Of a DNA stretch of 64,000 nucleotides, positions 46,259-54,431 are shown in pieces. The translations under genes were made by a program, and so were the position numbers. This DNA is from Chitinophaga jiangningensis (GTDB taxonomy: Bacteria > Bacteroidota > Bacteroidia > Chitinophagales > Chitinophagaceae), in assembly GCF_900142605.1 (NCBI RefSeq), contig NZ_FRBL01000016.1, positions 34,892-98,891 on the forward strand. The letters run 5' to 3'. The number at the start of each line of letters is the position of its first letter. The stretch's first letter is position 1. A model generated the notes under the pieces. That model made no database searches and was not told the origin of the DNA. It worked only from the letters and a program-made list of their open reading frames with translations.

Positions 46259-48454
46259 TTATCCTCCCAGTTCCAATTGATTTTTTACCAGTGAATAATA
46301 ATTTCCTCTCCGCGCACTCAGCACACCATGGGTACCGGTTTCGACTATACGGCCTTTTTCCAGTACTACAATCTGGTCCGCCTGTTTAACGGTGCTCAAT
46401 CGGTGGGCGATCACCACCACCGTTCTGCCTTCAAAAAAACGATCCAGGTTTTCCATGATGATGCGCTCATTACTGGCATCCAGTGCACTGGTAGCCTCGT
46501 CGAAAAAAAGATACACCGGATCCTTATATACCGCTCTCGCAATCTGAATCCGCTGTTTCTGGCCGGCTGAAATATTATTACCAGCGTTCCCCAGCTTCGT
46601 TTGATATCCCAGCGGCAACTCCTCTATAAACTCGCGGATGTTGGCAGTCGTAACGGCATTCAGCAGCCTTGCATTGTCAATTTTCTCATCACTGATGGCT
46701 ACATTCCTGGCAATACTGCCGGAAAACAAAAACCCATCCTGCATCACATTCCCGCATTGATGCCGCCACCAGCGGGGCGAAATATCCTGCAGATTATGCT
46801 CCCCCACATAAATATTTCCGGCCGTAGGCTCGTAAAACTGCAGCAGCAGTTTCATCAAAGTAGTTTTTCCACTACCACTGGCCCCTACTATAGCCGTCAC
46901 TTTTCCCTGCGGTATCACCAGGTTAATATCCCGGAGAATATCGGGCGACTGCTCACCCCCATAACGGAAGGAAACATTTTCGAGCCGAATGTCACCAAAA
47001 CCATTGATATTTTCTTTCAGGACAACATGTCCTTCCCGCTCTTCCTCTTCGCGGTTATGGATCTCACTGAGCCTGTCCAGACTAATCCGCGCATCCTGGG
47101 CAGACTGAATAAAACTCAGCAACTGATCCAGCGGACTGTTCATCTGCCCGATGATATAACTTACAGACAACATCATCCCCAGCGTCAGGTTACCATTCAT
47201 AACCTCTCTCGCGGTAATAAAAGATATCAGTATATTTTTCAGTTGATGAAAAAATACGGAACCCACCTGCTGGTACTGGCCCAGCGCCAGATTCTTTACA
47301 TTGAGGTGAAACAACCCTGCCTGCACCCGTTCCCACTCCCACCTGCGGGAAGTTTCACAGTTATTGAGTTTTATTTCCTGCATACCTGTGATCATTTCAA
47401 ACAACACGTTTTCATTCTCACTCATGCGCTGGAACTTTTTATAATCGAGTGCTTTACGTCTCTTTAAAAAAAACAGAATCCATAAAATAGCTGCCACGCT
47501 AAACACCACGAATACCGCCAGAATTTTCAAACTATACACTGCCAGCACGCAGGTAAATACCAACAGGTTTACAAACGAAAACAATGTGGACAAGGTAGTT
47601 CCCGTCAGAAAACTCTGGATCCTCGTATGGTCGCTGATGCGCTGGTGAATATCGCCGATCATCTTACTGTCGAAAAACCGTATCGGCAATTTCATCAGCT
47701 TTATCAGGAAGTCGGAAATGATGTTAATGTTGATCCGCGAATTCATGTGCAGCAGTATCCAGCTACGGATCATCTCAATAGCAGTGCTGCCCACAAACAA
47801 CAACAACTGGGATAAAAGCACCAGGTATACGAAGCCGGTGTCCTGGCGGTTGATGCCATAATCCACCAGGCTTTGCGTAAGGAAAGGCAATGTCAGCGAC
47901 AACAAGCTCGCCAGAAAAATACTGAGGAACAGCTGTGCAATATATTTTTTGTAAGGTCGCAGGTACTGAAACAGAAAACGAAAACCGGTTTTTACCGGCC
48001 CCTGATATTGCTGCGCATAAAAAGCATTGGTGGGTTCCAGCAGCACTACGACTCCTGTATTGGCATTACCCTGCCAGCATTCCAGGAATGTTTCCCGGTC
48101 CACCTTTACCATGCCATGGCCCGGATCAGCCACCAGCAGCTGGTCTTTTTTATTATGCCGGTTATAGTTTTGCGGCGGCAATACCACAAAGTGCTGTTGA
48201 TTCCAATGCAGTATGCAGGGCAGGTCCACCTGTTCATCCAGCTGCTCAAAGGTAATCCTGACAGCGCTGGTATGGAATCCGATTTTCTCTGCGGCCTCGC
48301 TGATGCCGAGCATACTCACCCCTTCCCTCGTGATGTTGGAGAGGGCACGCAAATGCTCCAGCGGATAATTACGCCCATAATGCTTTGCCACCATGCGTAA
48401 GCAGGTAGGGCCGCAGTCCATGGCATCCAGTTGCTTATAGAAAGTAAATCCCAT
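46259..48454 (-). CDS. Peptidase-containing ABC transporter (C39 peptidase, membrane domain, ATPase) for lanthipeptide export
   Basis: The protein has 731 residues. An N-terminal C39 protease domain has a likely oxyanion Gln8 and catalytic Cys14, His88 and Asp110 (KQLDAMDCGPTC, QQHFVVLP, VADPGHG). The membrane domain spans about 165-440. The ATPase domain has Walker A GASGSGKTT, signature NISAGQKQR and Walker B YLFFDEATSALD. Such exporters cut leaders after a double glycine and pump out the core peptide; all four precursors here have a GG end to the leader. Its ATG overlaps the LanB stop by one base, and the membrane-fusion gene follows after 4 bases. Confidence 0.95.
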   Translation of the reverse strand: MGFTFYKQLDAMDCGPTCLRMVAKHYGRNYPLEHLRALSNITREGVSMLGISEAAEKIGFHTSAVRITFEQLDEQVDLPCILHWNQQHFVVLPPQNYNRHNKKDQLLVADPGHGMVKVDRETFLECWQGNANTGVVVLLEPTNAFYAQQYQGPVKTGFRFLFQYLRPYKKYIAQLFLSIFLASLLSLTLPFLTQSLVDYGINRQDTGFVYLVLLSQLLLFVGSTAIEMIRSWILLHMNSRININIISDFLIKLMKLPIRFFDSKMIGDIHQRISDHTRIQSFLTGTTLSTLFSFVNLLVFTCVLAVYSLKILAVFVVFSVAAILWILFFLKRRKALDYKKFQRMSENENVLFEMITGMQEIKLNNCETSRRWEWERVQAGLFHLNVKNLALGQYQQVGSVFFHQLKNILISFITAREVMNGNLTLGMMLSVSYIIGQMNSPLDQLLSFIQSAQDARISLDRLSEIHNREEEEREGHVVLKENINGFGDIRLENVSFRYGGEQSPDILRDINLVIPQGKVTAIVGASGSGKTTLMKLLLQFYEPTAGNIYVGEHNLQDISPRWWRHQCGNVMQDGFLFSGSIARNVAISDEKIDNARLLNAVTTANIREFIEELPLGYQTKLGNAGNNISAGQKQRIQIARAVYKDPVYLFFDEATSALDASNERIIMENLDRFFEGRTVVVIAHRLSTVKQADQIVVLEKGRIVETGTHGVLSARRGNYYSLVKNQLELGG

Positions 48455-51400
48455 TACTTAGCGGCGGCCTCCATCGCCAGTTGTGACAGATAAAATTTTT
48501 CAAGAAAATGATAGAGCACCAGTTCATGCTTGCGTTGCTTACCCACAAACAGCCGGTTGATAAACATATGCAAGTGGCTGGCCACAATACGGGTATACGT
48601 TTCCGTGCTGCCGCAGGTCTCGCGTATCTGCGCGGCCACCGGGCGACAATGGGCACTTCTTTCCGTAAAGCAGGCAATCGCCTCGGCAATATCATTTGCA
48701 TCATCCTGTTCGGGATGCATGTAGGAGGCTATCTCCTGCTGGTATTTCCTGTACTTATCATTAAGCTGCTTATGCAGCAGTGCCGCCCCGCCAAACTCCT
48801 CCAGGAAACCCTCCCGTAAACTGCCCAGCAGTTTTTTCCGTTGGGTCAGTGTTAATCCAAAATCATCCAGCATGGTATGCATTCCTCTCAACGCCAGTTT
48901 CCAGCGATACTCCTCGCCTTCCACTCCATCCAGCATGCTGATGATATTAATAACGGCATAGCTGTCGTGCCAGAACAACGCTTCACTGGCTTCCATGGCC
49001 TGCGCAGCATACCGTTCCAACTCCCGTACATAAGTATCCGTTTGTATTTTATGTACCAACCCGTTTGCGATATACGGCGCCAGGTACTCCTGAATTTCAT
49101 GCAGCAGCCCGTCGTTGAGGTGAGGCTGCCGGCTGTTTAAAAAACGTAACCGGATATGCGGATGCGGATCGGCATACCGCAGGAAAAAGAACTGTTCAAA
49201 ACGCTGGTCATCATTCCATATCGGCAACTGATCAGCAAAGTATCCGGATAACAGCTCTTCAGCCACCCGGTAGCCACAATATATTTTCAGGTACATCCAT
49301 TCACTGCCTGGTGCAAATGCGCGGATTGGAGATGCGTGCTCCTGCCGGGATTTCGTCACCGGTTGGGCAAAAACCTGTTGCAGCGGCGCTTTGGTAAAAC
49401 TTAAAGGAATTAATAACTCATGCGCATATACGTTGCCGGCACCATCCCGCAGCACACCAGCACCACTATCAGACAAAAATTCCCGGAGTCGCGCCTGGCC
49501 ATGCTTTCTCAGATGGTCCGCCAGTATTTCCACGGCCAGCAGGGCAGATAAATCCAGGAGCAGCTCATTATCCGCCTCCGTGAGCACTACCCTACCGGGT
49601 AGTTGATATCTCCCCATAAAATTTTTAATGGTAAGCTCTTCCGGCTCTTTCTCTTTTTGCTGTATGTTCCAGCAGGCCCGGGAAACAATAATATTTTTGT
49701 ATGTCACCCGTGGCAGTTGCGGCCTTGCATTCAGCACACCCCAGTCCCAGGCGAGGTTTGAGACCAGGGACTGGTGCTGTAAATCACAGAGAAATTTATA
49801 GACCGGCAGCGAATTATAGCTGTAGTTATGCGCAGAGCTGAGCCGCGGATAAACACGCTTATTCAGCCTGGCACTTCTCAATATTACTTCATTACCTTTC
49901 ACGGATACCAGCAGGTCATCTACAGGCAGTTGATAAGCCTGCGGCACACCGGGTACGCCGATATAAGGAATTTCAAACTGTCTGAGGGAAGGTCTGATCA
50001 GTACATTCGCTGCTCTTGCTTCCGGGAAATGCACGATTTCAGCAAACACCGCATCTGGCGCACTGGCTTCTTCCTGCGCCAATGCCGCTTTCATTTTTTC
50101 CGCCAGCACCGGATCACCACTACAGAAGCGGCCTATCAGGTTAGCAGCGGAAGGGCCGCCGGCCGATTGAAACACAAAACTAAACTCGCCACTATCCGCG
50201 TGTGCAGCACTTTCTGCCAGCAATGAGCCGAACAGGTAACTGCTGCTGGCCAACTGTAACTCATTAGGATCTCCAAAAGCTTTCAGCTCGTCGGTGGTGA
50301 TATTAACCGCAGCACCTGTTTGCAGGAACTGCTCATATTTTTCAAGGGTATATTGCTGGTATTTGGACCAGCTAACGGTGGTGGGCTGTTGTGGCCCATT
50401 GGTTTGGATGTCCTCCACAAAGGGGGCATGTACAGATTGCTGGGAGGCTTGTCCATAGCCTATTCCGGCTTCTGTGTCCAGCACGAGGCAGAGAGCTACT
50501 TCTGCTCCGTCATAACGTTCGCGGAAGCGCTCGGCGAAGGCCGACAAATCACTGCTTCCTCCTTTCGTATAGCCGTGACAGAGTGCCGTCAGTTCGCTCA
50601 CCTGCTCCAGCAGGTTGGTGAGCAGCTGTTCGCCAATGGTACAGGTACCGGTTTTAAACAGGTCTACCTGCAGGAGGTCTTTAGGTGTATCAAGTGGAAA
50701 TGCGGCGGAGCAGGCCTCCTGGATTTTAACCAGTCGCGCAGGTTCCAGATTTTGCTGTTGTAAAAGCTGCTGTATATGCAGCAGGTGGGTTCTTAGGGTT
50801 TCAACGTCTTCAATGGTCGAAAGGCGGTCTATGAGGGAACCGAGGTTGTCTACATCGGTTATCTTAGGCTCAGTTTCGGCAATGAGCAGCTGGGCGCTGA
50901 TCAACTCTGTTACAAAGCTCATTGCTTCTTCATTGGAAATAGCATTATCAGTAGCCATTATACTATCGGCCACCTGTTGCATGGTAGCACCATTAGCAGC
51001 CGCTTGCAATGCGGCTTTCAGGTAGTCTGTCACCGGTACGGCCGTGAGCATATACTTCCGCTTGTTGTTAACAATGGAAAACTCGGCATAGCGGTATTTA
51101 TTCCCGCTCTGGTAAATGCTATTATTGGGATAGTAACGCAGCTGTGGTGCAATGGCAGGTTGTTGCTGCAAATAATGACATATGCGGGTAAAGTAATCCA
51201 TATCCAGGCGAATGTGCTGACGGGCCGCTGTTATGCTATTTAACTGCCATTGTGTATGCGCGCTGATATTGCCGGTGATACAACCGGCAAACAGGCCGTA
51301 GGGGGTGCTGCGGGTACAGGCACGTACCCAGTATTTGTAGAGCGACTTACGCAGCTTTGCCACTTTTTTTTCAGTGAAGTCGTGTGGCGTGGTGGTGAAT

Positions 51401-51567
51401 CGCTCCAGCTCCTTCAGCAACTCCCGTGAAGCGATGTGCAGGGCATAAAGAAAATCGGGATGTGCTGCCTGCAGGTCAGGCAGTGATTTTTCCAGTATTT
51501 GCCGGTAGTAGTCTACCGGGTAAAGCGGGCTTCTCAACAAAAAAAATCCGGTATGCGACAGTGCCAT
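48454..51567 (-). CDS. lanB: Full-length class I lanthipeptide dehydratase (LanB)
   Basis: The start is placed at 51567 (1037 residues), where the family N-terminus begins (MALSHTGFFLLRSPLYPVDY); an ATG 23 codons upstream would overlap the LanC stop. The N-terminal glutamylation domain spans about 1-700 (KLRKSLYKYWVRACTRSTPY, GLFAGCI). The C-terminal elimination (thiopeptide-type) domain spans about 755-1030 (MYLKIYCGYRVAEELL, FFFLRYADPHPHIRLRFL). In class I systems the enzyme uses glutamyl-tRNA to activate Ser and Thr of the core and eliminates glutamate to give Dha and Dhb. Both halves are in one chain, in contrast to split LanB systems. Confidence 0.94.
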   Translation of the reverse strand: MALSHTGFFLLRSPLYPVDYYRQILEKSLPDLQAAHPDFLYALHIASRELLKELERFTTTPHDFTEKKVAKLRKSLYKYWVRACTRSTPYGLFAGCITGNISAHTQWQLNSITAARQHIRLDMDYFTRICHYLQQQPAIAPQLRYYPNNSIYQSGNKYRYAEFSIVNNKRKYMLTAVPVTDYLKAALQAAANGATMQQVADSIMATDNAISNEEAMSFVTELISAQLLIAETEPKITDVDNLGSLIDRLSTIEDVETLRTHLLHIQQLLQQQNLEPARLVKIQEACSAAFPLDTPKDLLQVDLFKTGTCTIGEQLLTNLLEQVSELTALCHGYTKGGSSDLSAFAERFRERYDGAEVALCLVLDTEAGIGYGQASQQSVHAPFVEDIQTNGPQQPTTVSWSKYQQYTLEKYEQFLQTGAAVNITTDELKAFGDPNELQLASSSYLFGSLLAESAAHADSGEFSFVFQSAGGPSAANLIGRFCSGDPVLAEKMKAALAQEEASAPDAVFAEIVHFPEARAANVLIRPSLRQFEIPYIGVPGVPQAYQLPVDDLLVSVKGNEVILRSARLNKRVYPRLSSAHNYSYNSLPVYKFLCDLQHQSLVSNLAWDWGVLNARPQLPRVTYKNIIVSRACWNIQQKEKEPEELTIKNFMGRYQLPGRVVLTEADNELLLDLSALLAVEILADHLRKHGQARLREFLSDSGAGVLRDGAGNVYAHELLIPLSFTKAPLQQVFAQPVTKSRQEHASPIRAFAPGSEWMYLKIYCGYRVAEELLSGYFADQLPIWNDDQRFEQFFFLRYADPHPHIRLRFLNSRQPHLNDGLLHEIQEYLAPYIANGLVHKIQTDTYVRELERYAAQAMEASEALFWHDSYAVINIISMLDGVEGEEYRWKLALRGMHTMLDDFGLTLTQRKKLLGSLREGFLEEFGGAALLHKQLNDKYRKYQQEIASYMHPEQDDANDIAEAIACFTERSAHCRPVAAQIRETCGSTETYTRIVASHLHMFINRLFVGKQRKHELVLYHFLEKFYLSQLAMEAAAK

Positions 51568-51592
51568 TGCTAATAGTTTGTTGAATAAAAAA

Positions 51593-52804
51593 TCAGGATA
51601 ACAGAAAACATTCATCCCAGGTGAGTGGAGTTTCATGTAGTCGCGACATCAATGCCAGTCCTACTCCGGCGCCGCCATCCAGCAGGTCCCAGGAGTAGCA
51701 CCAGTCTTTATCCTTTCCTCGCCACACGAGAATACCGTGTTTGGAACCATCATCGCTGAATGTGATTTCCAATGCGGCTTTGCCGTACCAGTATTCCGCG
51801 CATGCCTGGAAGGCCGGTTCACCCGTTTCGAACCAGAATTTGCGGTAGAAAGCGGCAATGCCGCTGGTACCGTGGCAGAGGCAGCAGTCCAGCACGCCGG
51901 CCGACTCATTACTATTCCGACGGATGTTGTAGTGCATGATGTCCAGTGCTTCTTTTTTCCAGGTTTCGTTGTTGAAAATACCGCCGCAATACCAGAGTGT
52001 CCATGCCACGTTGAGGTCACCGTAGCACCAGGCAAGGCGACTATTACTATTGGCGTATTTTCCGTCGAGGATAGCGGGGTATAATGCGTTGAGTTCATCC
52101 GGCACCGCGGCAAGGCGGTTGTTGAGGATAAAAGCCATACATTCCGTTACCAGCAATTCGCAGGTATCTTTGGAAATGCCTGCGGCGTAGAGCTTTGCCA
52201 GCAGTATCAGGGCCGCGCAGCTGCCATGGGCGAGGCTGAAAGCATCTACATATTCCCCTACTGGTTTATCGTGCGTGTAGAAGATGGGCAGACTTCTTCC
52301 TTTGGGAGTGAGCTTACTTGCTGCGAGGAGGTGATCTGCGCAATCGGACAGGTGCTGCCTTACATCGGGCCTTGTGGCGAAGGGAACGAGGAAGTTGCAC
52401 ATACCGATGCTACCATGCAGGAAATCAAAATTTTTCCATTGCAGGTTGAGGTTACTCTGTGCAATGGTGGCTGTAACAAAATCGTCGGCGAGGTGGTGCA
52501 GGTCCATATCCAGGAACTGGTGCCTGCTCAGGTGTTCGAGCAGCCAATAGGGGCCGGTGTGGCCGGAGCAGAAGGAGTAATTGGTTCCTTCTTCCGGTGT
52601 ATAGGCGTCGTAGATTTTTTCCAACAGGCCGGCGGCATGATCAGCGTTAGGATCGATATACTGTTCATAGTAAAACAGGTATAGCAATGCACCCCAGGGA
52701 CCTTTAAAAAGGCTGTTGGCATATTCGGCTCCATAGCGCTGTTGATCCAACACGGGGATCAGGTCTTCATAAATTTGTCGCAGCTGTAATTTTGTTGTTT
52801 CCAT
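51593..52804 (-). CDS. lanC: Lanthionine synthetase C-family cyclase (LanC)
   Basis: The start is placed at 52804 (403 residues); an ATG nine codons upstream falls close to the intergenic hairpin. The fold is the alpha-alpha toroid of LanC with repeated Gly-rich turns (YSFCSGHTGPYWLLEHL, DFLHGSIGMCNFL, DGGAGVGLALMSRL). The zinc ligands are all present: Cys260 in WCYGDLN, and Cys310 and His311 in CCLCHGTSG. It adds Cys thiols to Dha/Dhb to form lanthionine and methyllanthionine rings. It lies between the precursor genes and LanB; the gap to LanB is 25 bases. It acts in the cytoplasm with LanB before export. Confidence 0.95.
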   Translation of the reverse strand: METTKLQLRQIYEDLIPVLDQQRYGAEYANSLFKGPWGALLYLFYYEQYIDPNADHAAGLLEKIYDAYTPEEGTNYSFCSGHTGPYWLLEHLSRHQFLDMDLHHLADDFVTATIAQSNLNLQWKNFDFLHGSIGMCNFLVPFATRPDVRQHLSDCADHLLAASKLTPKGRSLPIFYTHDKPVGEYVDAFSLAHGSCAALILLAKLYAAGISKDTCELLVTECMAFILNNRLAAVPDELNALYPAILDGKYANSNSRLAWCYGDLNVAWTLWYCGGIFNNETWKKEALDIMHYNIRRNSNESAGVLDCCLCHGTSGIAAFYRKFWFETGEPAFQACAEYWYGKAALEITFSDDGSKHGILVWRGKDKDWCYSWDLLDGGAGVGLALMSRLHETPLTWDECFLLS

Positions 52805-52828
52805 TGGTAAGAGCTGGTGAGGTTGGAA

Positions 52829-52858
52829 CAATAGGGAAAGCAGTGGCTTTCCCTATTG
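52829..52858 (-). promoter_or_regulatory. Intergenic hairpin between the precursor genes and lanC
   Basis: The arms CAATAGGGAAAGC and GCTTTCCCTATTG are perfect complements (13 bp) with a 4-base loop. The hairpin lies 25 bases after the last precursor stop and 24 bases before the LanC start. There is no T run after it on the minus strand, so it would be a partial terminator or a processing and stability stem. Such an element lets precursor mRNA exceed enzyme mRNA, as is common in RiPP operons. Confidence 0.75.
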
Positions 52859-52883
52859 AAAAAATTGCTGTCTTTTACTACCA

Positions 52884-53084
52884 TCAAGGGATCTGGCAGC
52901 AAGGCTGGCCGGCACCCGGGCTGGTTGCTCTGCAGCTGGAGATAGCGCGGGTATCTTCTGTACAGGTAATGTACAGCGTAGCGGCGCCACCGTTAATCCG
53001 GTATTGTTGCTCAGCATTAAGCAGTGCTACCGTTTCTTTTCCGAGCATCAGCTTTTTGCTGAGGTCTACTTTTTTCTTTTTCAT
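52884..53084 (-). CDS. Class I lanthipeptide precursor 4 (last, next to lanC)
   Basis: The start is 53084, giving 66 residues. The leader is 33 residues (MKKKKVDLSKKLMLGKETVA, then LLNAEQQYRINGG), and a 33-residue core follows with Cys in ITCTED, ISSCRA and PCCQIP (four in all) and eight Ser/Thr. The leader matches the other three in length, Lys-rich start, central acidic-hydrophobic part and GG end. The cleavage motif is INGG where the others have AGG. The core is the longest of the four. After LanB and LanC action it could form up to four rings. Confidence 0.9.
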   Translation of the reverse strand: MKKKKVDLSKKLMLGKETVALLNAEQQYRINGGAATLYITCTEDTRAISSCRATSPGAGQPCCQIP

Positions 53085-53106
53085 AAACAAGATTTTGAGA
53101 GTAAGT

Positions 53107-53280
53107 TTATCGTACGCAGTCGATCGGACAGGTAACTTCATCCGTTTCAACGCAGCATGCACTCCACCAGGTCAGTGGTGCGCCACCGGCGATTTTAGCC
53201 TGTTGCTTGGTATTCAAAGAGGCGATCGCCTCTTTTTTCAGCAACAGTTTTTTGCTGAGATCTACTTTTTTCTTTTTCAT
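53107..53280 (-). CDS. Class I lanthipeptide precursor 3
   Basis: The start is 53280, giving 57 residues; the ATG seven codons upstream adds a sequence unlike the other leaders. The leader is 33 residues (MKKKKVDLSKKLLLKKEAIA, then SLNTKQQAKIAGG), nearly identical to precursor 4 in its first half. The 24-residue core APLTWWSACCVETDEVTCPI and DCVR has four Cys, four Ser/Thr and a Trp pair. It is the shortest core. The gap to precursor 4 is 22 bases, so the two are probably co-translated. Confidence 0.9.
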   Translation of the reverse strand: MKKKKVDLSKKLLLKKEAIASLNTKQQAKIAGGAPLTWWSACCVETDEVTCPIDCVR

Positions 53281-53373
53281 TTTGTCAGAGTTTGTGGGCA
53301 TAGCAATGCCAGTAGCTGTTGTGCACCACAGCCGGACAGCTATTTCCAGATTAACGAATACCGAATTGCTTAA

Positions 53374-53568
53374 TTAGCACATGATGCAGTACATCTGTCC
53401 CGGAGGAATTGTTACACATGTCTCCTGACTGGTAACCAGGCATCCATCAATACGAGAGATAGCAAGTGCGCCACCGGCAATTTTCGTTTGCTGACTGGCA
53501 TTCAGAAGGGCTACAGCCTCCTTGTTCAGAGAAAGTTTTTTCTCTAAGGGAAGTTTTCTTTTTCTCAT
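53374..53568 (-). CDS. Class I lanthipeptide precursor 2
   Basis: The start is 53568, giving 64 residues. The leader is 33 residues (MRKRKLPLEKKLSLNKEAVA, then LLNASQQTKIAGG). The 31-residue core has four Cys (DGCLV, ETCVT, YCIMC) and five Ser/Thr. The C-terminal pair CIMC allows a ring that closes at the last residue. It diverges most at the start of the leader (Arg in place of Lys) but keeps the length and the GG site. Confidence 0.9.
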   Translation of the reverse strand: MRKRKLPLEKKLSLNKEAVALLNASQQTKIAGGALAISRIDGCLVTSQETCVTIPPGQMYCIMC

Positions 53569-53672
53569 AACAAAATTGGAATAAATGATTACGGGTTACA
53601 GGTTTTGTTGACACGAATGCGATGATATGAAGGCGGGTTAACGACCAGCATACCTCCTTTTGGGTAACAACA

Positions 53673-53852
53673 TTAAACGCACTGATAGCCTGGGCGTGGG
53701 TGTGTTTCACAGGTTTCCTGTGGATCATAGGTATTGCAGTACTGGGTAGCTGCACCACCTGCCAGGGATTTTTGTTCAGATTTGCTGAGTGTTGCTACTG
53801 TTTGTTTTTTGAGGGACAGTTTTTTCTCCAAAGAGATTTTTTTCTTTTTCAT
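53673..53852 (-). CDS. Class I lanthipeptide precursor 1 (first of the operon)
   Basis: This gene encodes 59 residues and was found by reading the minus strand upstream of the other precursors. The leader is MKKKKISLEKKLSLKKQTVA, then TLSKSEQKSLAGG (33 residues, ending in GG). The 26-residue core is AATQYCNTYDPQETCETHPR, then PGYQCV, with three Cys and four Thr and no Ser. The leader aligns without gaps with the other three, which strongly supports a real gene. It is the first gene of the run, 104 bases before precursor 2. No strong promoter can be defined upstream; the region is AT-rich. Confidence 0.87.
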   Translation of the reverse strand: MKKKKISLEKKLSLKKQTVATLSKSEQKSLAGGAATQYCNTYDPQETCETHPRPGYQCV

Positions 53853-54120
53853 AAACTAAAAATTTACAAAAATATCCTCCCCTGTCTTCAATGAAGCCAT
53901 TACGCCATGGGGCGGTTGTTCAGCGCAAAAATTTTCAGGATGGGAGTGGATTAATTTCCAAACACGTTGACATATCAGCAGTATAGTTATTTTGAGCAAT
54001 TGAGATACTGAAGATAGGAAAAAGGAATTTGAAAAAAAATAGTTTTAGAAATTTTTCTGAAAATTTCTGAAGTTGGGGTTATTATGTTTATTGATAATTG
54101 ATTAAAAAATGATTAGCCGC
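53853..54120. other. AT-rich upstream region of the lanthipeptide operon
   Basis: No gene is seen. The stretch becomes very AT-rich between 53990 and 54115. It should hold the operon promoter. A minus-strand TATTTTTG at 53874-53867 fits the pattern TAnnTTTG but lies only about 15 bases from the start codon of precursor 1, with no -33 TTG at proper spacing, so it is not called as a promoter. Confidence 0.4.
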
Positions 54121-54315
54121 GTAGGGACGCCTCGCAGGCGGCTATCAATACACCATCTGCGGTACAAGGATTTTAGCGAAGATCATGGAGTAGAGATGTC
54201 CGGATAGACGCCTGCGCCTCGCAAGCGTGTATAAAAACACCATCTCCGCGACAAGGATTTTAGCGAAGATCTTGGAGTAGATATACCCGGATAGACGCCT
54301 GCCAGGCGTCTCTAC
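54121..54315. repeat. 87-base direct repeat with palindromic cores
   Basis: Two copies of an 87-base unit (54151-54237 and 54238 onward, anchor ACAAGGATTTTAGCGAAGAT) are flanked by three palindrome-like cores. The third core, AGACGCCTGCCAGGCGTCT at 54293-54311, is perfect; the first two (CGCCTCGCAGGCG at 54128, CGCCTGCGCCTCGCAAGCG at 54209) are altered. The segment 54290-54315 is identical over 26 bases to 62955-62980. A 72-codon minus-strand frame crosses the block because 87 is a multiple of three; it is not called as a gene. Bases 54316-54431 show nothing more. Confidence 0.85.
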
Positions 54316-54431
54316 TACGCGTTTAATATGGTTATCAAACCGCAATATTATTTTCCTAAACAATAGAAAAGGTAAGGTAGGTATATATTCACCGCCAAAT
54401 AAAAAAAATTATTAAATCACTACAATAATGA

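Noticed and set aside
53589..53651. A 20-codon minus-strand frame with AGGAGG just before its ATG, between two precursor genes
   Set aside because: The AGGAGG is only one base from the ATG, too close for normal initiation, and the peptide has no leader-like or Cys-rich features.
53867..53874. Promoter -7 element of the lanthipeptide operon
   Set aside because: The match to TAnnTTTG is good, but it is too near the start codon and lacks a -33 element at the usual distance.
54145..54363. Small minus-strand gene of 72 codons in the 54-kb repeat block
   Set aside because: The frame stays open only because the repeat unit is 87 bases; it has no ribosome-binding site or family match and consists mostly of repeat DNA.
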